A stretch of 44,304 nt of DNA, from assembly GCA_021208885.1 (NCBI GenBank), contig JAJOJF010000018.1:1-44304 (forward strand), in the 5' to 3' direction. Below, in pieces: positions 1 to 8,418 of this stretch; position 1 is the first letter of the stretch, and every line of letters begins with the position of its first letter. The position numbers and the translations under genes are program-made. Origin of the DNA: Burkholderiaceae bacterium. Its GTDB lineage: Bacteria > Pseudomonadota > Gammaproteobacteria > Burkholderiales > Burkholderiaceae_B. The notes beneath the pieces are model-generated. The model did not search any database and was not told the origin of the DNA. It saw nothing but the letters and a program-made list of their open reading frames with translations.

Positions 1-260
1 GCACCCTGAAGGTTTTCCGGGGCACTCATGTAAATCATGCGTGTGGCAATCGCACTTGGCGTAAACCCGTGCTCCATCAGCGTAATCAAAACTGCGTCGA
101 GGATGCGCATGTCTACAGCACGCGGCTCACGCCCCATGATTTGCATGAACATCACCTCAGAAAACGTGCGTTTGCCAAGCAAGTCCTCGACCAAATCCTG
201 GTCGCGGTAATTCATGCTGGTCAGCGTGTGCGTGCACAGTTCAGTGACTGGCTTTTCCAT
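1..260 (-). CDS. Citrate synthase / citryl-CoA lyase family protein (partial, 5' end)
   Basis: The minus strand opens at an ATG (260-258) with a strong GGAGG ribosome site a few bases upstream, and stays open for 86 codons to the window edge. The N-terminus MEKPVTELCTHTL, then GKRTFSEVMF, MGREPR and DAVLITLMEHGFTPSA, resembles the short citrate-synthase-superfamily proteins often annotated as citryl-CoA lyase; the last motif is the helix preceding an active-site histidine region. The active-site residues and C-terminus lie outside the window, so synthase, lyase and paralogue cannot be separated. The family call is an inference from a partial sequence. Confidence 0.6.
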   Translation of the reverse strand, partial: MEKPVTELCTHTLTSMNYRDQDLVEDLLGKRTFSEVMFMQIMGREPRAVDMRILDAVLITLMEHGFTPSAIATRMIYMSAPENLQG

Positions 261-326
261 GAAGTTGCCTCCTAACAGTCGAGATTGTGAGGAGTTGTAC
301 CACTATGGCGCGCCTGCGCAAAGGGA

Positions 327-350
327 GCCCCACGCTGATTAACGTGGGGC
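327..350 (-). terminator. Hairpin after the DUF4864 gene
   Basis: A perfect 8-bp inverted repeat (GCCCCACG at 327-334, CGTGGGGC at 343-350, 8-nt loop) lies 7 bp beyond the stop codon of the minus-strand gene at 358-780. No T-run follows on that strand, so it may protect the 3' end of the message rather than be a classical intrinsic terminator. Confidence 0.5.
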
Positions 351-357
351 AAGTGAA

Positions 358-780
358 TTAGGTGTCCGATTTGGGTTGCCGGACAATCTTGACGCCACCG
401 ATTCGCCAGGTCTTGTCTATTGGCACCATTTCGTAGACCAGAATGTGAAGCGTATTGTTGTGGTCCGTGATCATCACGGTTTGCAATGCGTGGTCGCGGT
501 ACTGCTCTACCTTTAGGTACTGCACTTGCGACGGGCGCCATACCATGGGGTAACGGTGTATCACTGTAAATGCAAATTTCTCAGGTGACCCAAAACGTTG
601 CTGAATTCCAGGTGCCGCATATTCAAAAGCAGACTTGAAATCGTCAGCCTTAAAGGCTTCGATCTGCTGCTCGATGACTTTTTCAATATCGGTGTTGCGA
701 TTTGGTTGAGTCGGTTCAGCCTGCGCACTACCAACCACAAAACTCATGCAGACAGAAACCAGCCAGGCTGCGATTCGCAT
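358..780 (-). CDS. DUF4864 domain protein, exported
   Basis: The 140-residue protein has a signal peptide (residues 1 to about 21, MRIAAWLVSVCMSF to the Ala-rich site AQA) and so is probably periplasmic. The mature part fits DUF4864: IEQQIEAFKADDFKSAFEYA, then AFTVIHRYPMVWRP, ending in a cystatin/NTF2-like beta sheet with TWRIGGVKI. The function of this family is unknown. The start is supported by an AGGGG ribosome site 7 nt upstream. It stands alone between the citrate-synthase-like and crotonase genes, with a 3' hairpin. Family call fairly sure; role unknown. Confidence 0.75.
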   Translation of the reverse strand: MRIAAWLVSVCMSFVVGSAQAEPTQPNRNTDIEKVIEQQIEAFKADDFKSAFEYAAPGIQQRFGSPEKFAFTVIHRYPMVWRPSQVQYLKVEQYRDHALQTVMITDHNNTLHILVYEMVPIDKTWRIGGVKIVRQPKSDT

Positions 781-880
781 GGTGATCCCCTGTTAGTGTG
801 TATTGGCGTTATAGCCTGCCCTAAGCATGCATCCGAATGCCACCATTAAACCATCGGGGATATCCCGAGCGAGCCTTAGC

Positions 881-1666
881 TCACTTGCCCTTGAAATCTG
901 GTTTGCGCTTTTCCAGAAAAGCCTTTCTGCCTTCCTGAAAGTCTTCGGTGCCGAACATGATGCACTGAAGGTCAACTTCCAGGGCGAGCAACTCGTCCAC
1001 ACCCATGGCGCCTCTGGCAAGCGCTGATTTGGTCAAGCCGTGTGTCAGTGGAGCAAACTGCGCGATTTCTTGGGCCAATTTGATCGCGGTTTCAAGCGCT
1101 TTGCCAGGTTCGCAAAGTTCTTCGACCAAGCCTTGCGCCTGGGCGGCAGTTGCATCGAGCGCGCGACCCGTCAGCATCATCATCTTGGCGCGGCCAACTC
1201 CCATGCGTGCTGGGATAGACCAAAGGCCACCAAGGTCCGGAAGCAGCCCTATTTTGTTGAAGGAGCAGGTAAATTTCGCTTCGGTCGATGCCACCACAAT
1301 GTCGCAGTCGGCTGCCACGCACATGCCTGCGCCAGCAGCGTGCCCTTCAACAGCAGCGATGATGGGCTTTTCGCTGTTCATGATCATGCGAACCATTTCA
1401 TGGGTTTTTTGCATGCGTTTGCGGCCGTTGACCGAATTCACGCCGTCAAAGCCGCCGATGTCGCCACCAGAACAGAAGTGTCCACCTTCGCCGGTCAGCA
1501 CGATCACTCGACACTGCGCATCATTGAGCGCATCGCGCAAGGCGTCACGCAGTTTTTCGCGCAAAGGCATGGACAGCGCGTTGCGTTTCTCGGGATAGCT
1601 CATGGTGAGGATGGTGACGGCGCCTTGTGTTTTGACAATGACGTTTGGGCCTGAAGCTTTGGTCAT
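881..1666 (-). CDS. Enoyl-CoA hydratase/isomerase family protein (PaaG-like active site)
   Basis: This 261-residue protein spans the whole crotonase fold. The oxyanion-hole segment is CSGGD (65-69) and the second CoA-binding loop is GHAAGAG (108-114). The two hydratase glutamates are not seen: Cys116 sits where Glu144 of rat hydratase would be. Instead GLLPDLGG (140-147) places Asp144 where PaaG-type isomerases have their catalytic aspartate. Isomerase-type or other crotonase chemistry on an acyl-CoA is therefore more likely than plain hydration; the substrate is unknown. An AGAGG ribosome site precedes the ATG. It appears monocistronic in the cytoplasm. Confidence 0.85.
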   Translation of the reverse strand: MTKASGPNVIVKTQGAVTILTMSYPEKRNALSMPLREKLRDALRDALNDAQCRVIVLTGEGGHFCSGGDIGGFDGVNSVNGRKRMQKTHEMVRMIMNSEKPIIAAVEGHAAGAGMCVAADCDIVVASTEAKFTCSFNKIGLLPDLGGLWSIPARMGVGRAKMMMLTGRALDATAAQAQGLVEELCEPGKALETAIKLAQEIAQFAPLTHGLTKSALARGAMGVDELLALEVDLQCIMFGTEDFQEGRKAFLEKRKPDFKGK

Positions 1667-1764
1667 GGGGGTTGCCTCTTGTTTGGTGCGCTAGGTTCGT
1701 GTGTTTCGTTGATTTTAGAGCGCTGGCGCACTGTCCCACACATGTTAGCGACTAAACTTGCACC

Positions 1765-2562
1765 ATGACTTACCAACTTGACCATGTAACCATTCGCCGA
1801 CAAGGCAAGGTTGTGATTGACGACCTGTCTCTGACGCTAGCACGCGGCAGGCTAATCGGGCTGATCGGTCCCAACGGTGCTGGGAAATCGACTTTGCTCG
1901 CGGCACTGGCAGGGGATTTAGAAATTGATCAAGGTCAAATTTCGTTGGATGAACAGTCTTTGACCCGGCTTTCACCAGAGAGGCTTGCCTGGCGGCGCGC
2001 CATCATGGCGCAACAAACAGCTGCGATCTTCAACTTAAGCGTTGCACAGGTCCTTGAGCTAGGCTTGTACGCCTTTACTCATTGGCCGCATCAAGATCGT
2101 GTGGCGTTGTTGTCGGCAGTCGCAAAACAGACAGAGGTAGGGGATTGGCTGGCGCAATCAATCACCAAGCTCTCGATTGGGCAGCAGCAGCGTGTGCACT
2201 TTGCCCGCGCATTCTTGCAGGCAAAGGCGGCACAGATTGAGCATGGCAAAGCGTGGTTGCTGCTAGATGAACCGACGGCAAGCCAAGACCCCTGGCAGCA
2301 GCAAATGATGATGTCGGTGTGCTGCAACTTTGCCACAAACAGTGATGTTGGGGTTTTGTTGGTGATGCACGATCTAACACTGGCAGCCCAGTGGTGCGAT
2401 GAAATTATCGTGCTCAAAGACCAGGCACTGCTAGTCCATGGCGATAGCCGAGAGGTCTTGACACCCGAGGTGCTAAAGCGAACGTATGGTAATGAACTCG
2501 ATGTGCAGGTTCTCTGGGAGCCAGTGCCGGGCGTCATGATGTCCGGGCGCAAGCGAGTTTAA
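1765..2562 (+). CDS. ABC transporter ATP-binding protein, HmuV/FecE-like, orphan
   Basis: The 265-residue nucleotide-binding domain has Walker A GPNGAGKST (35-43), a signature loop LSIGQQQR (136-143), Walker B WLLLDEPT (164-171) and an H-loop histidine in VMHDL (about 202). Length and motif spacing fit the HmuV/FecE group of haem and ferric-siderophore importers. The signature lacks the normal second glycine (LSGGQ becomes LSIGQ). No permease or binding protein is adjacent, so any partners lie elsewhere. Its 3' end overlaps the convergent ROK kinase gene by 4 bp. No clear ribosome site is seen, so the ATG is chosen from alignment of the N-terminus. Confidence 0.78.
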   Translation: MTYQLDHVTIRRQGKVVIDDLSLTLARGRLIGLIGPNGAGKSTLLAALAGDLEIDQGQISLDEQSLTRLSPERLAWRRAIMAQQTAAIFNLSVAQVLELGLYAFTHWPHQDRVALLSAVAKQTEVGDWLAQSITKLSIGQQQRVHFARAFLQAKAAQIEHGKAWLLLDEPTASQDPWQQQMMMSVCCNFATNSDVGVLLVMHDLTLAAQWCDEIIVLKDQALLVHGDSREVLTPEVLKRTYGNELDVQVLWEPVPGVMMSGRKRV

Positions 2563-3506
2563 GGCGCTTGCATCGGTAAACAATGGCGGGTCAACCAGGC
2601 AGCGCCGCGAACGCCGCTTGAGTCACCGTGCATGGCAACAGCCAACTCAGTTTGCATGTCCGTCCCAAACACGTGCTGTGACAAGCGTCCTTGTACAGCG
2701 TGACACAGGCCCGGCAACTGACTTAAGCCGCCGCCAAATACGATGATGTTTGGGTCAATGACATTAATGACGGTGGCCAAGCAGTGAGCTACCGCATCGA
2801 AATAGTGGCTTAGAGCCGCTTTGGAAACCTTATCGCCAGCCTGTGCGGCGTTAGCAATTTCGGTGGCGACAAGCAACTTTGACTGTTGGGGTGCTAGTGC
2901 CTGATAGGTAAGGCTCAAGCCTTTTCCGCTGAGATAGGTTTCAATGCAATCTGTCAGGCCGCAATAGCAAGCTCTGGGCGTTGATGTTCCATGCGCCAGG
3001 TCAAACCATCGTGGCAATGGGTTGTGACCCCACTCGCCAGTGATGCGATTAGGACCATTGACCAGTTGCCCGTTGATGACCAAACCACCACCCACGCCAG
3101 TTCCCAGAATGACACCAAACACCACCGGTGCACCGGCGCCAGCGCCATCGGTGGCTTCCGATAGCACCAGGCAATTGGCATCGTTTTCCACGATGACAGG
3201 GACGTTGAGCAAGCTCTGCAAATCAGTTGCTAGTGGTTGACCAATCAGGCAGGTGGTGTTGGCGTTCTTTAGACGACCTTCGGGACCAAATGGCGTGCCG
3301 GGGGCGCCAACGCCCAAGGCCTGAGCAGCCGTGCCCAGCGCGCCTTCAGCCTGACGAACCAGTGAGATGATGGTTCGAAGGATAGCCTGGTAGTCACTAG
3401 CTGGTGTGGGAACGCGCTCTCGAAACCGTTCGTGACCAGTTTGGTCCAGAACGATTAGCTCGGTCTTGGTGCCACCAAGATCAATGCCGAATTGGAATGT
3501 TTGCAC
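2559..3506 (-). CDS. ROK family sugar kinase (fructokinase/N-acetylglucosamine kinase-like)
   Basis: The 315-residue protein starts with the phosphate-binding motif GIDLGGTKTE (7-16). It has the catalytic aspartate in ENDANC (Asp109), a second ATP motif GTGVGGG (135-141), and the ROK zinc site made by His161 in GEWGHNPLP with Cys180, Cys182 and Cys187 in CYCGLTDC. These are hallmarks of cytoplasmic ROK hexose kinases such as Mak and NagK. The exact sugar cannot be read from the sequence. The start is GTG at 3506 without a good ribosome site, but the glycine-rich motif must lie near the N-terminus. It is convergent with the upstream ABC ATPase gene. Confidence 0.85.
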   Translation of the reverse strand: MQTFQFGIDLGGTKTELIVLDQTGHERFRERVPTPASDYQAILRTIISLVRQAEGALGTAAQALGVGAPGTPFGPEGRLKNANTTCLIGQPLATDLQSLLNVPVIVENDANCLVLSEATDGAGAGAPVVFGVILGTGVGGGLVINGQLVNGPNRITGEWGHNPLPRWFDLAHGTSTPRACYCGLTDCIETYLSGKGLSLTYQALAPQQSKLLVATEIANAAQAGDKVSKAALSHYFDAVAHCLATVINVIDPNIIVFGGGLSQLPGLCHAVQGRLSQHVFGTDMQTELAVAMHGDSSGVRGAAWLTRHCLPMQAP

Positions 3507-3648
3507 GGTAGAGCGTTGCCAGATTTAGGGGATTGCTTGACACCTGATTCTAGTGGCTTAAAGATGACGAATAAAGACAGCCTAACCAAATGTGTTGACT
3601 AACTGAAAGTTCGCTATTGTCGCGAGCGCGGTTTTTAGGAGTACATCC

Positions 3649-4773
3649 ATGTTCGCACCCATGCTGCCACGAATTAAAAAAATCATGATCGTTGCTCTCG
3701 CCAGCGCTTTGATACCAGCGCATGCTTTGGCAGTTCAGGCAGAGGTAGTCGCAGATGGCTTGGCGCACCCGTGGGCGGTGGCTTTCGTGGGCGATGGCCA
3801 GATGCTAGTCACAGAGAGGGCTGGACGGCTTCGGCTTGTGGGTGTTGATGGCTCGGTCAGTGACCCCTTGGTTGGTTTGCCTGACATTGCGGCGCAACGG
3901 CAGGGTGGATTGCTAGATTTAGTGCCTGATTCCGACTTCGCTAACAATCGAATCATTTATTTTTGCTACAGCCGTCCCGACCCGACGCAAGCTGGCTTGA
4001 ACTCAACGGCGATGGCATCAGCGAGGCTTAGTGATGATGCCAAGTCACTTGAGAGTGTGCGTGACTTGTTTGTGCAAAGCCCGACTTATCGAGGCGGGTT
4101 TCATTTTGGGTGCCGAATCGTTGAAGGTGCTGATGGCACTTTGTACATGGGCTTGGGAGACCGGTACCAGTTAATGCAAGAGGCCCAGAATACGGCCAAT
4201 GAGATCGGCAAGGTGATTCGGGTAAACAAAGACGGCTCCATCCCCACGGACAATCCATTTGCTAACACGCCGGGTGCGTCAGCCGCAGTCTGGAGCTATG
4301 GCCACCGCAATATTCAGGGCGCAACGCTTGACCCTCAAGGCAGACTGTGGATGACAGAACATGGCCCACAGGGTGGTGACGAGCTGAATCTGATCAAGCC
4401 AGGTGTTAACTATGGTTGGCCGGTGATTACATATGGTGTCAATTACGGCGGCGGGCAAATCGGTGAGGGCATCACCAGTGCACCCGGTATGCAGCAACCA
4501 GTCGTTCACTGGACCCCATCGATTGCGCTTTCCGGTTTGGCGGTTCTAGACACTGAGCGCTATGGGCGTGACTGGAAGGGCAACTTAATGTTGGGCTCAC
4601 TAAAGTTCGGGCACTTGGTCAGGTTGGTGCTCAAAGACGATCAAGTTGTGGATCAGGAAGTCGTTCTGCCAGACCTTGGACAGCGCGTGCGCGATGTAAG
4701 GCTTAGCCCCGATGGGTTTCTCTATATCCTGACCGATAGTCCGAACGGACAATTGTTGCGCCTGATACCTTAG
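3649..4773 (+). CDS. PQQ-dependent sugar dehydrogenase family protein, periplasmic
   Basis: The 374-residue protein carries a signal peptide (about residues 1-28, ending near ALAVQAE). It then shows the beta-propeller repeats of the glucose/sorbosone dehydrogenase family (YliI/Asd type): LAHPWAVAFVGDGQMLVTER, a GLLDLVPDSDF blade, YGHRNIQGATLDPQGRLWMTEHGPQ, and GGDELNLIKPGVNYGWP. The WxTEHGP and GDELN segments normally line the PQQ and calcium site. It probably oxidises aldose sugars in the periplasm and passes electrons to the respiratory chain. The ribosome site TAGGAG lies 8 nt before the ATG. No PQQ biosynthesis genes are nearby. The physiological substrate is unknown. Confidence 0.88.
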   Translation: MFAPMLPRIKKIMIVALASALIPAHALAVQAEVVADGLAHPWAVAFVGDGQMLVTERAGRLRLVGVDGSVSDPLVGLPDIAAQRQGGLLDLVPDSDFANNRIIYFCYSRPDPTQAGLNSTAMASARLSDDAKSLESVRDLFVQSPTYRGGFHFGCRIVEGADGTLYMGLGDRYQLMQEAQNTANEIGKVIRVNKDGSIPTDNPFANTPGASAAVWSYGHRNIQGATLDPQGRLWMTEHGPQGGDELNLIKPGVNYGWPVITYGVNYGGGQIGEGITSAPGMQQPVVHWTPSIALSGLAVLDTERYGRDWKGNLMLGSLKFGHLVRLVLKDDQVVDQEVVLPDLGQRVRDVRLSPDGFLYILTDSPNGQLLRLIP

Positions 4774-4784
4774 TTTTTACTCGC

Positions 4785-5351
4785 TCACTTGAAGGTCCAT
4801 TTGCCCCACATGAACAAAACGTTGCCATTGTTTTGTCCACCGGGCACGTAACTGGCCTGTATTGCTAACTGTTTGTAGCTGATCGAAGCGATCGGCAATA
4901 TGCCAGGGAAAGGGAAGCCGTTGAATTCGTTCGTGCGGGTCATCAAAAAGCCCGTCAGGCCAACGCCAGCCTTGAAGTCGTTGCCTAGATCCCAAGTGGG
5001 TGCCCAAGCATAACCAACCATGAAAGATGGCTTGTTGTGGGAATCTGCGAACCCCATGGCGTAGATGCTTTCCCAGTTGCCCTTGTCGTTGTAGCGGGCC
5101 TTGCCCAAGCCAAGGCCCGCCGGAAATTCGTTGTATTTCTGGATCAAGTCATCCCGGTACGCCCAGCGCATGTGGTAAGTCAAGAACGGTACATAAAGCT
5201 CTGTGTCGCCCGTGTCCCAGATCTCATTGACATTTTGCCAAGCCGTATCAAACCAGCCAGGTTCATTGTCTTGCGTATTTGCCATTGCGGGTGTTGTCAG
5301 CAAAAGAGCTGCTGCCGTCAAAACAGAGGGGGCGATTCGGAATGTCTTCAT
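4785..5351 (-). CDS. pagP: Lipid A palmitoyltransferase PagP
   Basis: The 188-residue outer-membrane protein has a signal peptide (1-24, cut after AMA), then the amphipathic helix typical of PagP (GWFDTAWQNVNEIWDTGDTE). The eight-stranded barrel follows, with the three catalytic residues visible: His60 in TYHMRWAY, and Asp103-Ser104 in FADSHNK. Length matches the Escherichia coli protein. PagP moves palmitate from phospholipid to lipid A, which tightens the outer membrane. It is convergent with the sugar dehydrogenase gene, 11 bp away. Identification is strong because both the catalytic motifs and the barrel end (NVLFMWGKWTFK) are present. Confidence 0.9.
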   Translation of the reverse strand: MKTFRIAPSVLTAAALLLTTPAMANTQDNEPGWFDTAWQNVNEIWDTGDTELYVPFLTYHMRWAYRDDLIQKYNEFPAGLGLGKARYNDKGNWESIYAMGFADSHNKPSFMVGYAWAPTWDLGNDFKAGVGLTGFLMTRTNEFNGFPFPGILPIASISYKQLAIQASYVPGGQNNGNVLFMWGKWTFK

Positions 5352-5619
5352 GGTGACAGTTTAACGGTGGCTTTGGTTAAAGCTCGATTTCAGTTAAGCA
5401 AGATAGGCACCGAGCCGGCAATTTCGATGGATGCGCATCCAAGACCTCTGACACAGCAAACCACGCCTGGTTCCACAAAATCGGCAAAACAACACGTCTT
5501 GTGTTACCTAGCGCATCAATCCCAGACATTGTCAGGGTTTTTGCAGGCCATGCTGCTGGTGTGACTAAACTTGCTATAGGACTGTTTACATCAACCATCA
5601 ATATGCTGACGGGGGCGTG

Positions 5620-6066
5620 ATGCAACTGAATATTAATGGCAAATCGATGCAGATTAGCGTCGACGATGACACACCGCTATTGTGGGCTTTGCGCGACGGC
5701 GCTGGACTGACCGGCACTAAGTACGGCTGTGGCGTCGCCCAATGCGGAGCCTGTACGGTTTGGGTTGATGGTCAGGCAATTCGATCTTGTGTGACACCTG
5801 TATCGGCAGTGCAGGGTCGGGAAATCACCACAATTGAAGCAATTGAGAATGATCCTGTTGGCAAAAAGGTGGTTCAGGCTTGGGTAGCGCATCAAGTGCC
5901 GCAGTGCGGATATTGTCAGTCTGGCCAGGTGATGGCTGCGACTGCGCTGCTCAAGCAAATGCCAAACCCCAGCGATGATCAGATCGAGGCAGCCATGATT
6001 AATTTGTGCCGCTGTGGCACATACAACGCAGTGGCGGCAGCCGTGCGTGATGCTGCCAAGGCTTAA
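5620..6066 (+). CDS. iorA: (2Fe-2S) subunit of a molybdenum hydroxylase, IorA-like
   Basis: The protein of about 148 residues has the two iron-sulfur domains of xanthine-oxidase-family small subunits. A plant-type ferredoxin centre (CGVAQCGAC, then a distant Cys in RSC) is followed by the four-helix second centre (CGYC ... CRCGTY). It passes electrons from the molybdenum cofactor subunit encoded directly downstream. Two-subunit enzymes of this kind (isoquinoline 1-oxidoreductase type) hydroxylate N-heteroaromatics or oxidise aldehydes and lack an FAD subunit. I chose ATG 5620, about 6 nt after a GGGGG tract; the in-frame GTG at 5617 is closer to it and less likely. Confidence 0.85.
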   Translation: MQLNINGKSMQISVDDDTPLLWALRDGAGLTGTKYGCGVAQCGACTVWVDGQAIRSCVTPVSAVQGREITTIEAIENDPVGKKVVQAWVAHQVPQCGYCQSGQVMAATALLKQMPNPSDDQIEAAMINLCRCGTYNAVAAAVRDAAKA

Positions 6067-6077
6067 GGGAGAGGGCG

Positions 6078-8300
6078 ATGAGACACTCGAACGTATTCAA
6101 TGCCCAAACCAAAACCGGATCAGTCTTTAAGCTGACACGCCGCCAGTTTTTAGCGGGTTCAGCCGGCGCCTTGGCGCTCGGGGCGAGCTTTCCGGTGTTT
6201 GCACAGGCGGCTAAAGAAGACACTGTCAAGCCTGGGTCGAGAGTGCAGGCCTACCTCTTGATTCGTCCTGACAATACAGTCTTCTTGCAAAGCCCATTTG
6301 TTGAGGGCGGACAAGGCGTTAATACCGCCATGGCGCAGATCATCGGTGAAGAGCTTGACATGGCACCAGCACAATTCACCGTGCAATGTGCACCACCAGG
6401 ACCGGACTATCTGGTCGTTGGTGGCCGTCGGTTCACCGGCGGTAGCCGGTCAGTGCGAGCAAGCTATGACACGATGCGTCAGTTGGGCGCAAGTGCGCGT
6501 CTGATGTTGATGCAAGCGGCAGCAAAGCAGTGGGGCGTTCCCGTAGATACGTTATCGACCGAACCAGGGTTCGTCGTGCACGCCACTAGCAATCGCAAGT
6601 TGCCTTACGGCGAACTCGCGCAGGCAGCGTTCGAGTTGCCGGTGCCTGCCAATGCACCACTTCGAGATGAAAAGTCATTTCGATGGATTGGCAAGCCAGT
6701 CGATCGACTAGATGTTCGAGACAAGAGCACAGGCCGCGCACAGTACACGATTGATCTGACAGTACCTGGCATGTTGTTGGCTGCGGTGCAGCACGCGCCT
6801 CGATTGGGGCTTGAGCCAGGCGACATTGCAAATGAGGCACAAGTCAAGCAGATGCCCGGTGTGGTTAGTATCAATCGGTTATCCGGCGCGGTCGCCGTGG
6901 TGGCGGACCAATGGTGGCGTGCTCACAAGGCCGCGCAAGCTTTGCAGGTTGCGTGGCGGGTGCCCGACAAGCCCAACGCACGCCTTATGCCAGCTGATTT
7001 CTCATCCCAAATGTTTGCCCGCCAGCTCAGAGATGCGCCAGGCCCCGGTGTCGTGGCGCAAGCCGTGGGTGATGTTGCCAATGGTTTGCAGTCTGGTCGG
7101 GTAGTCGAGGCGGTCTATGAGGCACCGTTCCTGGCTCACGGGCAGTTTGAACCGCCATCGAGCATTGCACGCTTTAACGATGATGGCACGCTTGAGGTCT
7201 GGGCACCCAACCAGATACCTGATGGTTTTAGAACGATCGCAGCCAAAGCTGCTGGAATCCCCCCTGAAAAAGTCATGGTGCATTCGCCACCACTAGGCGG
7301 TTTCTTCGGTAGGCAGTTCTTGTATGAAGCGGCATTACCGTTGCCACAAGCGGTATTGCTGGCCAAGGAGCTCAAGCGCCCAGTCAAGGTAATCTGGAGT
7401 CGTGAGCAGGAGTTCTTGCGTGATGCGCTAAGACCTTATTCGCTTGCTCGGTTCAAGGCTTCTATCGATGAGGCTGGCAGGCCCATCGCGATGGATATTG
7501 AGGCGGTGGGCGAGGGACCGATTGGCCGGGTGTTTGGTCGCAAGCCTGACGCGGCTGATCGCTCCGTGGTCGAGGGACTCAATGACCGACCCTACGCCAT
7601 CCCGAATATCCGGGTCGCGCATGTGCCTGTGGAAATGCCACCAGTGATTGGTTTTTGGCGTGCAGTGGGTCATTCTATGAATGAATATTTCTACGAGACA
7701 TTTCTCGACGAAATTGCACAGGCCGGTCAACAGGATCCCTACGACTTGCGCATGCAACTGTTAGCTGACAGACCCCGGCACAAATATCTGTTAGGTGAAC
7801 TCGTCAACATGACTGGCGGGTGGCAGCGTGGCCCATTTAGCGCTGCAGATGGAACGCGGCGTGCTCGAGGGCTTGCGATGGCCTCGGCTTTTGGGAGTGA
7901 AGTTGCTGCCATGGCTGAAGTCAGTATCAACCAAGGTGCAGTGGTGGTTCATGATGTTTGGGTGGCTATCGATCCTGGCAAGATTGTCAATCCTGCCGTC
8001 ATTGAGCAGCAGGTTCAGTCTGCTGTTGCACTGGGTTTGTCTGAGACTTTGGTTGAGTCATACATTTATGAAAACGGCGAACCCAAAGCCAGAAATTTCG
8101 ACCGTTATGAGATCTTGCGCCCCAACCAAATGCCAACGGTTCATGTGAAGATCATTGAGAGTGGCGCAGAAATGGGTGGGATTGGTGAGCCTGGCTTGCC
8201 TGCGGTGCCGCCTGCGGTTGCGAATGCAGTGGCGACATTGACGGGGCAGCGGCCACGCAGTTTGCCACTGTCGCAGTACAAATTCGAGACGTTGGTTTGA
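6078..8300 (+). CDS. iorB: Molybdopterin-binding subunit, IorB-like, Tat-exported
   Basis: This 740-residue catalytic subunit begins with a twin-arginine signal (TRRQFLAG at residues 20-27, then a hydrophobic stretch to AQA). The folded molybdoenzyme is therefore sent to the periplasm carrying its iron-sulfur partner. Recognisable family segments are SPFVEGGQGVNTAMAQI, the VGGRRFTGGS loop, PPLGGFFGRQF and, near the C-terminus, GAEMGGIGEPGLPAVPPAVA, which holds the conserved glutamate of the molybdenum site (GEP). The gene lies 11 bp after iorA with a GGGAGAGG ribosome site, so the two are co-transcribed. Substrate could be a heterocycle or an aldehyde. Confidence 0.87.
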   Translation: MRHSNVFNAQTKTGSVFKLTRRQFLAGSAGALALGASFPVFAQAAKEDTVKPGSRVQAYLLIRPDNTVFLQSPFVEGGQGVNTAMAQIIGEELDMAPAQFTVQCAPPGPDYLVVGGRRFTGGSRSVRASYDTMRQLGASARLMLMQAAAKQWGVPVDTLSTEPGFVVHATSNRKLPYGELAQAAFELPVPANAPLRDEKSFRWIGKPVDRLDVRDKSTGRAQYTIDLTVPGMLLAAVQHAPRLGLEPGDIANEAQVKQMPGVVSINRLSGAVAVVADQWWRAHKAAQALQVAWRVPDKPNARLMPADFSSQMFARQLRDAPGPGVVAQAVGDVANGLQSGRVVEAVYEAPFLAHGQFEPPSSIARFNDDGTLEVWAPNQIPDGFRTIAAKAAGIPPEKVMVHSPPLGGFFGRQFLYEAALPLPQAVLLAKELKRPVKVIWSREQEFLRDALRPYSLARFKASIDEAGRPIAMDIEAVGEGPIGRVFGRKPDAADRSVVEGLNDRPYAIPNIRVAHVPVEMPPVIGFWRAVGHSMNEYFYETFLDEIAQAGQQDPYDLRMQLLADRPRHKYLLGELVNMTGGWQRGPFSAADGTRRARGLAMASAFGSEVAAMAEVSINQGAVVVHDVWVAIDPGKIVNPAVIEQQVQSAVALGLSETLVESYIYENGEPKARNFDRYEILRPNQMPTVHVKIIESGAEMGGIGEPGLPAVPPAVANAVATLTGQRPRSLPLSQYKFETLV

Positions 8301-8317
8301 TGGATGAGACCTAAGTG

Positions 8318-8344
8318 CCGGCAATGCCCGATGTGCATTGCCGG
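8318..8344 (+). terminator. Strong hairpin between iorB and the alcohol dehydrogenase gene
   Basis: A perfect 10-bp stem (CCGGCAATGC at 8318-8327, GCATTGCCGG at 8335-8344) with a 7-nt loop sits 17 bp after the iorB stop. It lies between two converging genes and could act on both. A T-rich tract (CTTTTTC) follows about 17 nt later on the + strand, so termination is likely but not of the textbook form. Confidence 0.6.
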
Positions 8345-8418
8345 GCAACTGTGCTGATGTCTTTTTCTGCGATTATGTTTATGACTGGTTATTACCGAGG
8401 TTAAGTATCAGTTGTGAG

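Noticed and set aside
69-275. Plus-strand 68-codon frame at the window start
   Set aside because: It lies opposite the partial citrate-synthase-like gene, which has a strong ribosome site and family motifs.
1005-1654. Long plus-strand frames opposite the crotonase gene
   Set aside because: They are antisense shadows of a clearly conserved enzyme gene.
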